Made by a program: the position numbers and the translations under genes
Notes under the pieces: model-generated
The model's input: the letters and a program-made list of their open reading frames with translations, nothing else
Databases searched by the model: none
What the model was told of the DNA's origin: nothing
From: Planctomycetota bacterium
Lineage (GTDB): Bacteria > Planctomycetota > UBA8742 > UBA2392
Length of the DNA: 64,000 nucleotides
Reading direction: 5' to 3'
NCBI GenBank assembly: GCA_020848275.1
Contig: JADLAK010000041.1
Span: forward strand, 87,129-151,128
Shown: in pieces, positions 1-9,300 of the stretch
How the letters are laid out: each line of letters opens with the position of its first letter
Numbering within the stretch: position 1 is the stretch's first letter

Positions 1-1
1 G

Positions 2-475
2 CGAGACCACACGCTTAACGCAGTCGAAGAAATCACTCATTATACCAAGGCCGGTGGCGGCTGCGGGTCCTGCCACATCGACCTCGAAGTCATCCTCGAC
101 CGCATCCGAGCCGAGCGCAAACAGAACGCCGAAGTTGAAGCCGTGAAGTCGGCGGCGGCCAATCCTGCGCCCGCCAAACCGATTGCGGGCGGCGCTAATC
201 TGACGCAGCTCGAGCGCATGAAGCTCGTGCAGGAAGTGTTGGACCGCGACGTGCGCCCGGGGCTGGCCATGGACGGCGGCGACATGGAGCTTGTCGATAT
301 CCAGGGCACGCGCGTGTTTGTACAACTGCACGGCCATTGCGTGAGTTGTTCGAGCAGCACCGCGACGATGCGATTCTTCGTCGAGGACAAGCTGCGCGAA
401 CTTGTGGACCCGGCGATCGAGGTGATCGACACGACCAGCCACGGAGCCGAACTTCACGCGCCGCCGTTGAGATAG
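2..475 (+). CDS. nifU: NifU-type Fe-S cluster scaffold, C-terminal part (5' cut by window)
   Basis: The reading frame is open from base 2, so the N-terminal scaffold domain lies outside the window. What remains starts in a BFD-type [2Fe-2S] domain: the stretch TKAGGGCGSCH is the second cysteine pair of NifU. After an Ala/Pro linker comes a NifU C-terminal (Nfu) domain with its CxxC pair (GHCVSC, around residues 113-117 of the visible 157). NifU assembles Fe-S clusters from sulfide supplied by NifS and passes them to apo-proteins in the cytoplasm. The next gene is nifS, so this is the usual nifU-nifS pair, here probably used for general cluster assembly because no nitrogenase genes are visible. 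An ATG at 143 lies inside the domain and is not the real start. Confidence 0.9.
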   Translation, partial: RDHTLNAVEEITHYTKAGGGCGSCHIDLEVILDRIRAERKQNAEVEAVKSAAANPAPAKPIAGGANLTQLERMKLVQEVLDRDVRPGLAMDGGDMELVDIQGTRVFVQLHGHCVSCSSSTATMRFFVEDKLRELVDPAIEVIDTTSHGAELHAPPLR

Positions 476-477
476 AT

Positions 478-552
478 AATCAGAGCCCGCTGCGTTAGCG
501 GCGGGTGTTGTTAAAAACACCCATCGCTTACTCAATGGGCTCCGGTTCACAG
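478..552. repeat. Cloverleaf-like palindromic repeat between nifU and nifS
   Basis: Outer arms AATCAGAGCCC (478-488) and GGGCTCCGGTT (537-547) pair at 9 of 11 positions. Inside are three small hairpins: 486-505 (loop gtta), 503-522 (GGGTGTT with AACACCC) and 520-539. The right end, GGTTCACAG, recurs at the end of the copy at 11690-11780, which has the same architecture. It is a dispersed palindromic element with no coding content. Confidence 0.7.
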
Positions 553-553
553 A

Positions 554-1816
554 ATGCCTTACACCCTCCAAGCATACTTAGATAACAACGCGACGACGCT
601 GCCCGCGCCGGAAGCCGTCGACGCGATGCAGCCCTATTTGCGCGAGGTATATGGTAACCCCAGCAGTGCGCACACTTTTGGCGGCCGCGCGCAGCACGCC
701 GTGGCCAAGGCGCGCGAGCAAGTTGCGGCGCTGCTCGGCTGCACGGGCGTCGAGGTGTTGTTCACGTCCTGCGGCACCGAAGGTGACAACGCGGCGATTG
801 TCGCCGCGCTCGATGCGCTGCCCAGCCGCAAGCACATCATCACGACGCGTGTCGAGCACCCGGCGGTGTTGTCGCCGCTGCGTCACCTGGCGACGCGCGG
901 CTATCGCGTGACGGAATTGAATGTTGATCGGCAGGGCGGCATCGACCTGGAGGAACTTCGCCGCGAGATTTCCGGCGACACGGCGCTGGTGAGCGTGATG
1001 TGGGCGAACAACGAAACCGGCGTGATTTTCCCGGTGCACGAAGTCGGCGAAATCGCCAAGCAAAACGGCGCGATGTTCCACGTCGACGCCGTGCAATCCC
1101 CCGGCAAAGTCAAACTCGATCTTGCCAAAGAAGCCGCGATCGACTTCCTGGCGATTTCGGCTCACAAGTTTCACGGCGTCAAAGGTGCGGGCGCGCTGTT
1201 TGTGCGCAAGGGGACACGCTTCCGCCCGCTAATCCACGGCGGCGAACAAGAACGCGGCCGTCGTGGCGGCACCGAAAACGTGCCCGGCATCGTCGCGATG
1301 GGCGTTGCGGCGGAACTCGTGCTGAAGGACTTTGATGCGGCGGTAACGCGCGTCGCGGCATTGCGAGACCGCCTGGAGGCGGGGCTGCTGGCGAAGTGCG
1401 ACCATGTTGTCGTTAACGGCGACCGAGATCATCGCCTGTGCAACACCCTGAACGTCGGCTTTGAGTTCATCGAGGGCGAATCGATTCTGCTGATGCTCGA
1501 CACGCTGGGTATTGCCGTGAGTTCCGGCAGTGCGTGCAGCTCCGGCAGCCTTGAGCCTTCGCACGTGCTGCGCGCCATGAGCGTGCCGTTCACGGCGGTG
1601 CACGGCAGCATACGTTTCAGCCTTGGGCGCTATTCGACGGACAAGGATGTCGATTACGTGCTGGAGAAGGTGCCGCCGGTGATCAAACGCCTGCGCGAGA
1701 TCAGCCCCTTTGGCCGCCAGGCACCCAACGAAAAAGCCGAGGCCGAGCGCCGCCGCGAAAAAATCGAATCCGGCCGCCGCTTCTTCGGCAAGCGCCCCGA
1801 ACAGCACCGCGTGTAA
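554..1816 (+). CDS. nifS: Cysteine desulfurase NifS
   Basis: A 420-residue fold-type I PLP enzyme that removes sulfur from L-cysteine as an enzyme persulfide for Fe-S cluster assembly on NifU. The N-terminus LDNNATT is the family signature. The PLP lysine is K205 in SAHKFHG, and the persulfide cysteine is C328 in the loop SSGSACSSGS. A charged tail of about 30 residues (EKAEAERRREKIESGRR) extends beyond the usual end. It follows nifU after a 78-bp gap filled by a palindromic repeat. Length and motifs are normal; confidence in function is high. Confidence 0.95.
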   Translation: MPYTLQAYLDNNATTLPAPEAVDAMQPYLREVYGNPSSAHTFGGRAQHAVAKAREQVAALLGCTGVEVLFTSCGTEGDNAAIVAALDALPSRKHIITTRVEHPAVLSPLRHLATRGYRVTELNVDRQGGIDLEELRREISGDTALVSVMWANNETGVIFPVHEVGEIAKQNGAMFHVDAVQSPGKVKLDLAKEAAIDFLAISAHKFHGVKGAGALFVRKGTRFRPLIHGGEQERGRRGGTENVPGIVAMGVAAELVLKDFDAAVTRVAALRDRLEAGLLAKCDHVVVNGDRDHRLCNTLNVGFEFIEGESILLMLDTLGIAVSSGSACSSGSLEPSHVLRAMSVPFTAVHGSIRFSLGRYSTDKDVDYVLEKVPPVIKRLREISPFGRQAPNEKAEAERRREKIESGRRFFGKRPEQHRV

Positions 1817-1843
1817 ACGCGGAGCGTTTTGGTTTACAAGGCA

Positions 1844-1871
1844 CCCCGCCATCACTGGCGGGGCTCTTTCC
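1844..1871. terminator. Bidirectional intrinsic terminator
   Basis: CCCCGCCA (1844-1851), loop tcac, TGGCGGGG (1856-1863), followed by ctctttcc. It lies between the convergent nifS and CHAD-HD genes. Confidence 0.75.
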
Positions 1872-1874
1872 TGA

Positions 1875-3386
1875 TTATTCTTCTTCGTTGAAGTCGTCAG
1901 CGCGAGCTGCGGCGGCGTGAGCGATCGTTACATGCGCTGGTGCGCCCGGGCGAACCAGGATCAGCCGGTTGAGCGCCGATTCGATCAGCGCCTTCTGCTG
2001 GGCGAGCTCGCGCGAGTTCTTGTCCTGTCGCAAATATCCCTTGGCGTTGATGATGATCGCCTCGGGCCCGACATCGACCCACAGCCGCGAGACGCGGCCG
2101 TCTTCCGTCGCGTCAAAGGCGACCGCAAGGCGCAGTACGCCCGCAAGCTTAACCAGGCGTTCGCGCGCAGCGACGGGCAATTGCGCAAAAGTCTTTTGGC
2201 GCGCGCTGGGCAATGCGCCGCGGTGATAACGCGCAAGCAGCGCGACGGTCTGCACGTCGGAGTCGATCCAGCCGATGGGCGGTTGCAAGTCGCGGATCTC
2301 ACGCCATGCCCGCTTCTGGCTGCCTTTTTTGCCGCCCGAGCGCCCGACGTTGTGCAGCAACGCCGCAGCCTCGAGCAATTCGCGTGCGCCAAGTTCGCCA
2401 AAGGGGCTGTTGAGCCCGGCTTTGGCCAGCCCGTCGAACAGGTCCAACGCAAGCTTTGAGACATGGCGCGCGTGCGCGGGGTCGGGGTCGCGGAATTCGG
2501 CCCAGGCCGTAAGCTTGGCGCGAACGCACGTGCGCAGGGCGTCTCCGTCAGGCAGTTGCGCGCGGATCGCCGGCCACAATGGCTCGCTGCCCTCGGAGAG
2601 TTCGCGGTACTCCTGCATCATCTTGCGGCCGCGCTGGTCCATGCGGCGCTCCCACTTGCGCCGCAGCTGCGCGCCGATGTGAAGTTCGGGCTGGCCCAGC
2701 ATACGCTCAAGGTTGTCCACGTCGTGCAGGTCGCCCAGCAGCGATTGCACCTGGCGCAGGCGTTTGCCCCACGCGGCGTGGATGCTTGGCAGGAAATTGT
2801 CGACGACGTAACGCAGGCGTTTAACCGCAATGCGCAGCTCATGGAAGGTCGGGCGCGTGTTTGCGCGCAGCGCGCGCATGTGCAGGTCGCGCACCTCGCC
2901 CAGGCGCTGCAGCGCCATGTGCTGGAACACCGGGCTGTCGAGTTCGAGGCGCACGGTGCGGCCGGGCAGTCGCCGGGTGAGTTTCTTCCAGCGTTTGCGG
3001 TCGAACTTCTTGAGCGCGCGGCCGGCCTCCTTGCGGTGCTCAGCTTCGCTTTCGTCGAGCGCCTTCTGCAATGCCACGCGCGTCGAGTCATTGCGCGGCG
3101 CGAGTTTGCTGAGCACCTCGGCCAGCGCCTGGCCGTCGCGCAGCTCGCCCAGCGCCTGGAAGAGACCGCGCGCCTGCTTGTTCATGCGCCGCCAGCCCTT
3201 GTCGCCATCGAGTTCGCGCATACCCGCCGCAATTGCCCGGCACGAGCGCAGGGCTACGCGCACCTCGTGCACCGGCCCGGCGCGCAGGTCGCCTGCCTTG
3301 GCGTGCACGTCCAGGACACGATGCATCAGGCTTTCCAGGGCAGCCTGGGCAGTGTGGGCGTGCGGAGATTTGATCGAAGTGGTCAT
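1875..3386 (-). CDS. CHAD domain protein with C-terminal Ppx/GppA-like HD domain
   Basis: 503 residues. The N-terminal ~300 residues are a CHAD domain: two conserved-histidine helical repeats, with HEVRVALRSCR near residue 40 and HELRIAVKRLRYVVDNF near residue 185, rich in Arg/Lys. CHAD domains bind polyphosphate. The C-terminal ~190 residues resemble the HD domain of exopolyphosphatase/GppA (AALLHNVGRSGGKKG, then ALLARYHRGALP). The HD pair reads H-N rather than H-D, so hydrolase activity may be reduced or lost. The gene converges on nifS through a shared terminator and has no obvious operon partner. A polyphosphate-related role is inferred. Confidence 0.8.
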   Translation of the reverse strand: MTTSIKSPHAHTAQAALESLMHRVLDVHAKAGDLRAGPVHEVRVALRSCRAIAAGMRELDGDKGWRRMNKQARGLFQALGELRDGQALAEVLSKLAPRNDSTRVALQKALDESEAEHRKEAGRALKKFDRKRWKKLTRRLPGRTVRLELDSPVFQHMALQRLGEVRDLHMRALRANTRPTFHELRIAVKRLRYVVDNFLPSIHAAWGKRLRQVQSLLGDLHDVDNLERMLGQPELHIGAQLRRKWERRMDQRGRKMMQEYRELSEGSEPLWPAIRAQLPDGDALRTCVRAKLTAWAEFRDPDPAHARHVSKLALDLFDGLAKAGLNSPFGELGARELLEAAALLHNVGRSGGKKGSQKRAWREIRDLQPPIGWIDSDVQTVALLARYHRGALPSARQKTFAQLPVAARERLVKLAGVLRLAVAFDATEDGRVSRLWVDVGPEAIIINAKGYLRQDKNSRELAQQKALIESALNRLILVRPGAPAHVTIAHAAAARADDFNEEE

Positions 3387-3560
3387 CGCGTGTATTGCCG
3401 GGATAATAGTTGACCACGTGGTTTGATGAAGTCCTTTTGGCGTATCAGATTCAGATTTTGTGCGCTTTATTAAGATTTATTAAAGGGATGCCCCTCACAT
3501 CCGCGACATGGACGCCGGCGTCAGCACCACGTATCTTGCGCGCGTCCGCAGGCGCGAATC

Positions 3561-4475
3561 ATGGCCAACCGCTTTCTTTACGGCTTTCTGCTGATCGTTG
3601 GCTTGGTCGTGCTGCTTTATTTCGACCACGCCACCGGCTGGTCCTTTGGCGTCTTTGCCCTCAGCATCATTGCGCTGCCTGCGGCGATTTCGGAAATCGC
3701 GCGCTTGCTGAAAGCCCGCGGCATCGCTTTTGACCGCAACCTGATGATTTTGATGGCGCTGGCGACGCTGTGCTACGCCCAGTTCATCGCCGCGCCGCCG
3801 CTGGTCGGCGCGTTCAAGAACATCACCTTTGGCGATCCGCTTTATCTCATCCACGTCGCCAACGCCGACCCGTACCGGCACATGTTGTTGATGCTGCCGC
3901 TGCCGGTGTTTTTGATTTGCAGCTTCCACGCCCTGACCAGCCGCAACGTTCCCGAGATGTCGGCGCGGCTGTTCACCAACCTTGGCGTGTACATCTACCT
4001 GGTGTTTTCGGTCGCGATCATCATCTGGCTTCGGCGCGTGCCGGCCGCGGGACCGTGGCTGCTGTATTTCCTGATCGCCGGCAGCCGCATGGGCGACATC
4101 GGCGCGTACTTGTTTGGCGTGGCGCTGGGACGGCACAAGTTGATCCCGTACCTCAGCCCCGGCAAATCGATTGAAGGCGCGATCGGCGGCCTTGTGCTGA
4201 GCGCCCTGGGCGGCGCGCTGATCACACTGTGGAGTGAAAGCTCCGGCGGCTGGCTGCGGCCGATTTTCCATCACTGGTGGTATGGCGCGGTGGTCGGCGC
4301 GGTGATCGGTTTTGCCGCGCAATGCGGCGACCTGATCAAGAGCGCGATGAAGCGTGCGGCGGGTGTGAAGGATTCCGGCGCGATTGTGCCGGCGTTTGGC
4401 GGCGTGCTGGACCTGGTTGACAACTTCATGCTGACGGGCCCACTGCTGTTTTTGCTGATCGTGCTGTGGCCCTAA
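3561..4475 (+). CDS. cdsA: Phosphatidate cytidylyltransferase
   Basis: 304 residues with about eight hydrophobic segments, as expected for the inner-membrane enzyme making CDP-diacylglycerol from phosphatidate and CTP. The C-terminal signature region is present (KRAAGVKDSGAIVPAFGG, then LDLVDN), but the usual HGG-x-x-DRxD is changed to FGG-x-L-DLVD. The GDIGAYLFG segment and the acidic residue in AQCGDLIKS match the family. There is no clear Shine-Dalgarno; the start is placed at the first ATG that precedes the first membrane helix. The frame and length support a genuine gene despite the variant signature. Confidence 0.85.
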   Translation: MANRFLYGFLLIVGLVVLLYFDHATGWSFGVFALSIIALPAAISEIARLLKARGIAFDRNLMILMALATLCYAQFIAAPPLVGAFKNITFGDPLYLIHVANADPYRHMLLMLPLPVFLICSFHALTSRNVPEMSARLFTNLGVYIYLVFSVAIIIWLRRVPAAGPWLLYFLIAGSRMGDIGAYLFGVALGRHKLIPYLSPGKSIEGAIGGLVLSALGGALITLWSESSGGWLRPIFHHWWYGAVVGAVIGFAAQCGDLIKSAMKRAAGVKDSGAIVPAFGGVLDLVDNFMLTGPLLFLLIVLWP

Positions 4476-4480
4476 CAACC

Positions 4481-4565
4481 GTCGCGCGTGCCGAGTCACG
4501 AGTCCCGAGTCCAAAAACCAGTGACGATGCCGTTGACGCGAGACTCGAGACGCGAGACACGGGAC
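4481..4565. repeat. Word-array palindrome, word CGAGTC
   Basis: The left arm at 4481-4512 iterates CGAGTC-type words; the right arm at 4535-4565 iterates the complement (GACTCGAGACGCGAGAC). The loop is about 22 nt. It directly follows the cdsA stop. The same word family recurs at 32932-33004. Confidence 0.7.
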
Positions 4566-4799
4566 GAATTAATGGTTTTCTGTCAGTTCCCCGGTAGCGG
4601 CCTTCACATTCCACCGGTAGTCCACACGTCGCTAACAAGCACAATACTTAGTATGACGGAAACGCTTTGGTGTGGTAGATTTACGGCGTTGGATGATTGG
4701 GCTAGTGCTTGTTGTTATTGAAGTTGGGGCAACTGCGGTCTTCCGAACCTACAATAAGGAGGGCGGATTACGACGACCAAAGCAGAGACACTCCAATTC

Positions 4800-5744
4800 A
4801 TGGAAAAGACCATCAGGCTGCGGGACAATGACGAGGCGTACGCCTTGTTCGGCGACAGAGATCGCCACCTGAAAATTATCCGCAGCCACTTCGACGTAAA
4901 AATCTTCGCGCGCGATTCCAATCTTCGGATCGCCGGCGAAGAACAGCAGGTGCTCGACGCTTACGTCGCGCTGCTGACGCTCCTCGAAAAAGTTCGCAAG
5001 TACGGCCAGCTTCGGACCGCCGACGTTGAAGGCGTGCTGTTGCGTGCCGAACAGCCCGCGGCCGAGGAAGAACTCACGCCGCTCGGCATCGAGGGCGCCA
5101 AGCCGCGCACGGAAGGCCAGCGCCAGTACGTTGAAGCGATCCAGCGTTCGAGCATCGTGTTCGGCATCGGGCCCGCGGGCACCGGCAAGACTTATCTTGC
5201 CACGGCCATGGCGGTCTCGGCGCTGATCCACGGCCACGTCTCGAAGCTGGTGCTGGTGCGTCCCGCGGTCGAGGCCGGCGAGAAACTGGGCTTCTTGCCC
5301 GGCGACCTGCAGGCCAAGGTGAACCCGTACCTGCGCCCGATTCTCGACGCGCTGGGTTCGCTGCTGCCGATACAACAGATTCAGCGTTACATGGAACGCG
5401 ACGTGATCGAGATTGCCCCGCTGGCGTATATGCGCGGCCGCACGCTCGATCGCAGCTTCATATTGCTGGACGAAGCGCAGAACACGACGCCCAAGCAGAT
5501 GCTGATGTTCCTCACGCGCCTTGGCCGCCAGAGCAAGGCCGTGATCACCGGCGACATGAGCCAGACGGACCTGCCGCGCGGGCAGTTGTCGGGCCTGCGC
5601 GACGCGACCAACCGGCTGTCGAGTGTCACGGGCGTTGAAATCTGCCGGCTGGCGAATTCCGACATCGTGCGCCACGAGCTTGTGCAGCGCGTGATTGACG
5701 CGTACTCGGAAGCCCCACCCGGCGAAGGCGGCCAGGAACAGTAA
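4800..5744 (+). CDS. phoH: PhoH-like ATPase
   Basis: A cytoplasmic P-loop ATPase of the PhoH family, often linked to RNA metabolism. Walker A GPAGTGKT is at residues 124-131 and Walker B LLDEAQ at about 222-227 (D224, E225); an N-terminal KH-like segment precedes them. 314 residues is normal. The ATG at 4800 has no Shine-Dalgarno, but a strong AAGGAGG sits at 4756-4762 directly after an in-frame stop, and the frame is open from ATT 4767. Translation may therefore begin 11 codons upstream at a rare codon (ATT 4767 or ACG 4770). A strong terminator follows the gene. Confidence 0.92.
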   Translation: MEKTIRLRDNDEAYALFGDRDRHLKIIRSHFDVKIFARDSNLRIAGEEQQVLDAYVALLTLLEKVRKYGQLRTADVEGVLLRAEQPAAEEELTPLGIEGAKPRTEGQRQYVEAIQRSSIVFGIGPAGTGKTYLATAMAVSALIHGHVSKLVLVRPAVEAGEKLGFLPGDLQAKVNPYLRPILDALGSLLPIQQIQRYMERDVIEIAPLAYMRGRTLDRSFILLDEAQNTTPKQMLMFLTRLGRQSKAVITGDMSQTDLPRGQLSGLRDATNRLSSVTGVEICRLANSDIVRHELVQRVIDAYSEAPPGEGGQEQ

Positions 5745-5749
5745 CGCGG

Positions 5750-5777
5750 CTGGGGCCTCCGGGCCCCAGTTTCATTT
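5750..5777 (+). terminator. Intrinsic terminator after phoH
   Basis: CTGGGGCC (5750-5757), loop tccg, GGCCCCAG (5762-5769), then TTTCATTT. Confidence 0.8.
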
Positions 5778-5793
5778 AACGGCGGTGAAAACC

Positions 5794-5885
5794 GTGGCGC
5801 GGACATTCTTGTCCGCGGTGCCACGTTGTTTGTGGCACAATCCGGTCGGCTACGCCGCCCGCGCGGACAGGAATGTCCGCGCCAC
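5794..5885. repeat. Palindromic element with 23-bp terminal inverted repeats
   Basis: Arms at 5794-5816 and 5863-5885 are complementary at 22 of 23 positions. An inner hairpin pairs GTGCCAC (5818-5824) with GTGGCAC (5832-5838). Read through, it encodes peptides such as GQECPRH that I recall as common translated repeats in PVC-type genomes. It lies between the phoH terminator and the VOC gene. Confidence 0.75.
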
Positions 5886-5910
5886 AGGAAAACCACACAG
5901 GAGAAATCCC

Positions 5911-6387
5911 ATGCAGAAGATCACGACGTTCCTGTGGTTCGACGACAACGCGCAAGAGGCCGTGAAGTTCTACTGCAAGGTCTTCAAGAAATCGAAAATC
6001 CTCGAGTCGCACCGCTTCGATGACCCGTTTTCCGGCGAGAAAAATAAAATCCTGACGCTGGCGTTCCAGCTCGAGGGCCAGCGCTTCATGGCCATCAACG
6101 GCGGCCCGATGTTCAAGTTCACCGAGGCGATCTCGCTCTACGTCGACTGCAAAGACCAGAAGGAAGTCGACCGCCTCTGGGCCAAACTTACCGCCAACGG
6201 CGGCGAGGAATCGCAGTGCGGCTGGCTCAAGGACAAATTCGGCCTGAGCTGGCAGATCGTCCCCAAGGTGATGGGGAAATATCTCTGCAGCAAAGACCCG
6301 GTCAAAGCCAAGCGCGCCATGAACGCAATGCTAAAGATGAAGAAGCTCGACGTCGCCGCGCTCAAGGCCGCCTACGACGGAAAATAA
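5911..6387 (+). CDS. VOC-superfamily PhnB-like protein
   Basis: 158 residues beginning MQKITTFLWFDDNAQEAV, the typical opening of the PhnB/3-demethylubiquinone-9-methyltransferase-like VOC family (PF06983). These are small cytoplasmic beta-alpha-beta-beta-beta proteins; the family name is historical and most have no proven reaction. The conserved GGEESQCGWLKDKFGLSWQI block is present near residues 88-110. The start was chosen because CAGGAGA lies 7 nt upstream; the frame is also open further upstream, but that stretch is a repeat. The substrate is unknown. Confidence 0.85.
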   Translation: MQKITTFLWFDDNAQEAVKFYCKVFKKSKILESHRFDDPFSGEKNKILTLAFQLEGQRFMAINGGPMFKFTEAISLYVDCKDQKEVDRLWAKLTANGGEESQCGWLKDKFGLSWQIVPKVMGKYLCSKDPVKAKRAMNAMLKMKKLDVAALKAAYDGK

Positions 6388-6390
6388 CGG

Positions 6391-9300
6391 CTATCTGTCC
6401 GCGATTTCGAGCGTGATGAGCCCGGCGTCAATGTTCTCCGCGCCGACCTGCACGGCGATCTCGAGCCGTTTCATGCCCAGCGCCGTGACGACCAGGCGAT
6501 AGTTGCCCGGCGGCACGTCGCTGATCGTGAAATGGGTGCCTGCGAAGTAAAGCCCGCTCACGCGGCCCGAGGAATCAATCAAGTACAGCAGCACCTGGCT
6601 GAGCGGCCCGTTCGACGCGGTGTGCACGCTGCCCGAAATTGCACGGGCCTCGCGAGCGACGACGATATCTGCATTCACGGGCGTGCTGTCGCCCGCAACG
6701 ATGACGGCCTCGGAAAACGCCGTTGCAGTGTCGGCGCCGTCGGAATAGCCACCCACGCGCGCCATCATCGAGGCGTCGTTTTCCATGCGCTCGGCACGGT
6801 AATAGCCCTGACCGTCGGTAACGACAAATGCGCTCAGCAGAGCGCGCTCGAAATTCGCCGTCAGGTTGGTGATCGCCACGCGCGCGTCGCCGCAGGGCGC
6901 GCCGTCGGTGTAGGTGACGCGGCCGGTAATAACGCCGGTCGCCTTGGGCAGGGTGATGTCCCGCGTGACGTTGCCGTCGCTGCCGAGCGCGACGTCAATG
7001 CTGAATTGCGCCGAGGCATCGGCTTGGGTCTTCAGCACGCAAAAAACGAAGTTGCCCGGCCACAGGTTGCGCACCTCGTAGCGCCCGTCAGGGTCGGTGT
7101 AGAACGTTGTCACGTAACCGCATTGCGAGCGCTCGTACACGTAAACGCCGAGGCTGCCGTGCGCGTTGCCGTCGTGGCGGGTGATGCAGCCCTTGACGTG
7201 GCACAATGCGCCGAAGTCGAAGTTGAATTCCGTGCCCGCCTCGGTCGCAACCACTTTGCGCGGGACCATGTGGAAATCCGGCGCGGCAATCCAGTAGTCG
7301 CCCGCGTGCAGGTTGTCGGTGGTGTATTTGCCGTCGGCATCGGTCTGCACGGTGGCGACGATTTTGAAAGAGTTGAACGTGGAGCTTGCCGGGTCGTGTC
7401 CCTTCACCTCAATTCTCGTTCCAGCAGGCAGCGGTTCGCCCTGGCTGGTGAACCGGCCGTAAATTCCACCGCCGCGAAGCAGGGTGACTTCGTTGAACGC
7501 CGCCATGTCGTCTTCGATGTGGCTGCTCACGTCTCGCGTTACGGTCACAAAGCCGGTTTTCTCGAAGGTCGCCCGGTTGCCAATCAGGGGCAGTTGCCGC
7601 AGCCACGCTTCGCCTTTGGCGTCCGTGAACCACTCCCCCGCCGTCGAACCAAGCGTGATGCGCACACCGGCAATGGGCGCCCCCTCGCTGTCCTTCACGC
7701 GCACCGGCGCCACGTGTTCAGGCCGGTTGAGGAACAAATCCCGCCGCACTTCCGTTGCGCCCTCGGGCACGGCAACCTGCACCATCATTGACGCGTAGTT
7801 GCTGGTGGAGATCTTGAGCGTGACGGGCTGGCCCACTTTTTCCAGGCGGTAGCTGCCGTCCGCCGCGGTTGTAGTGAACACGCTTCCCGCAAACACCTCC
7901 ACGTCGGCGATGGGTTTCTTGTCGCCGGTTGCCTCGCGCACCACGCCAAAAACCGCTACGCCCTTGGCGAATTTCAGGTCTCCCAGGTCAATGTCACCGC
8001 CTGAAACCGGCTTGATCGAGACCACCAGCGCGGGAAATTCCATGCGGCCATCCACAATGCGGATTTCATCGGCATCCATCGGCGCCTCGATGCTGAAGCT
8101 GCTGTTGTCGCCGCCGACATTGCCTATTTGTGTGCTGCCGCTGCGCTGGTTCCAGTTGCCGCACATCACCATGCCGATCGCGCCGGGCCGGCCGTCCGGC
8201 ATGAACACGCGGCCGCGATAAATGCAGTTACCGTTGCGCCGCAAATCCAGCCGCAAATCGGTGGTCTCTGAGCGCAGGCCGCGCAGGATGCTTTCACTGT
8301 AGCCCGGGGCTCGGGCGTAGATGTCGTTGTTGGTTGCGCCGACCCTGGCGCGCAGCGTGAACTGCCCCTGCGCGTCGGAAAGCGTCTCAAAGACGAAGCG
8401 CAGGTCGGGCTCTGCGGTCCAGACTGCGGTAACTTTCGCGCCGGCAATCGGCGTTTGATTCGCGGCGTCGCGCACCATGCCCTTGAGCGCCAAGCCCTCT
8501 TCAACCTCCACCGTCAGGTCGGCGTTCTCGGCGACGTTGACAAGAATGGCCGGCAGGTAGGCCGCGTGGGCGGTTTCCACGCGATAGGGGCCGGGGACCT
8601 GGATCATCCCGGGCGTCTTGAATGTGCCGTCGTTGCCCGAGCGCGCCCACGCCACGACGCCGGCGCCGTGGTCGTTGCGCGGTGCAACGATCTTCAGGCT
8701 GACATTGGCGACGGGTTCGCGCGTCGCCGCGTCGATCACGCGGCCGTGCAACTCGCGTGAGCGGGGCATCTGCAAAGGTGGCTCGAGTTTTTGCGCTCCG
8801 GGCGCCAGGGTAATGCTTCGCGATGGTCCGTAACGACTCCAATCGTCGTCTTCGGTCGAGGCGCAGAGTTGCAGCGCCTTTTCTGCCGGCAATCCCGGCA
8901 ACGTAAAGACGCCGTCATCGCCTGCGGGATTACTTTTGAATGTGCGGCTGCCCAGTTTGGCTATTGCAATCGCGCCCGCGTAGGCGTTGCCGTTTTCGTC
9001 AATGATCTTGCCGCTGAGCCCGGCGCTTCCGGAAGTCGGCGGCTCATCAGCTTCGCCGGTTTTCCCGACACCATCCCCGGCGCTCGCTCCGCCGTCTGTC
9101 GTTGAGCGATCGGTGATCGTGCGGCCATCCTTGCCATTGTCTTTCATGGCAGTGTCTTGCGGCCGTGCGCCGGGGTTCCTGGCGGCCTCGGGTCGGTCGC
9201 CATTGTTCCTTGCGGCATGGGCCCCCGGCCCATGGGTGTTAACTATGTTGGCAGCGCCGCACGAGGAGCGGTCATCTGCAATTTCAGTGGCGTCAAGGGC

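Noticed and set aside
5695..5910. Longer N-terminus for the VOC protein starting at 5695
   Set aside because: The extra frame runs through the phoH terminator and a palindromic repeat; the Shine-Dalgarno and family alignment point to 5911.
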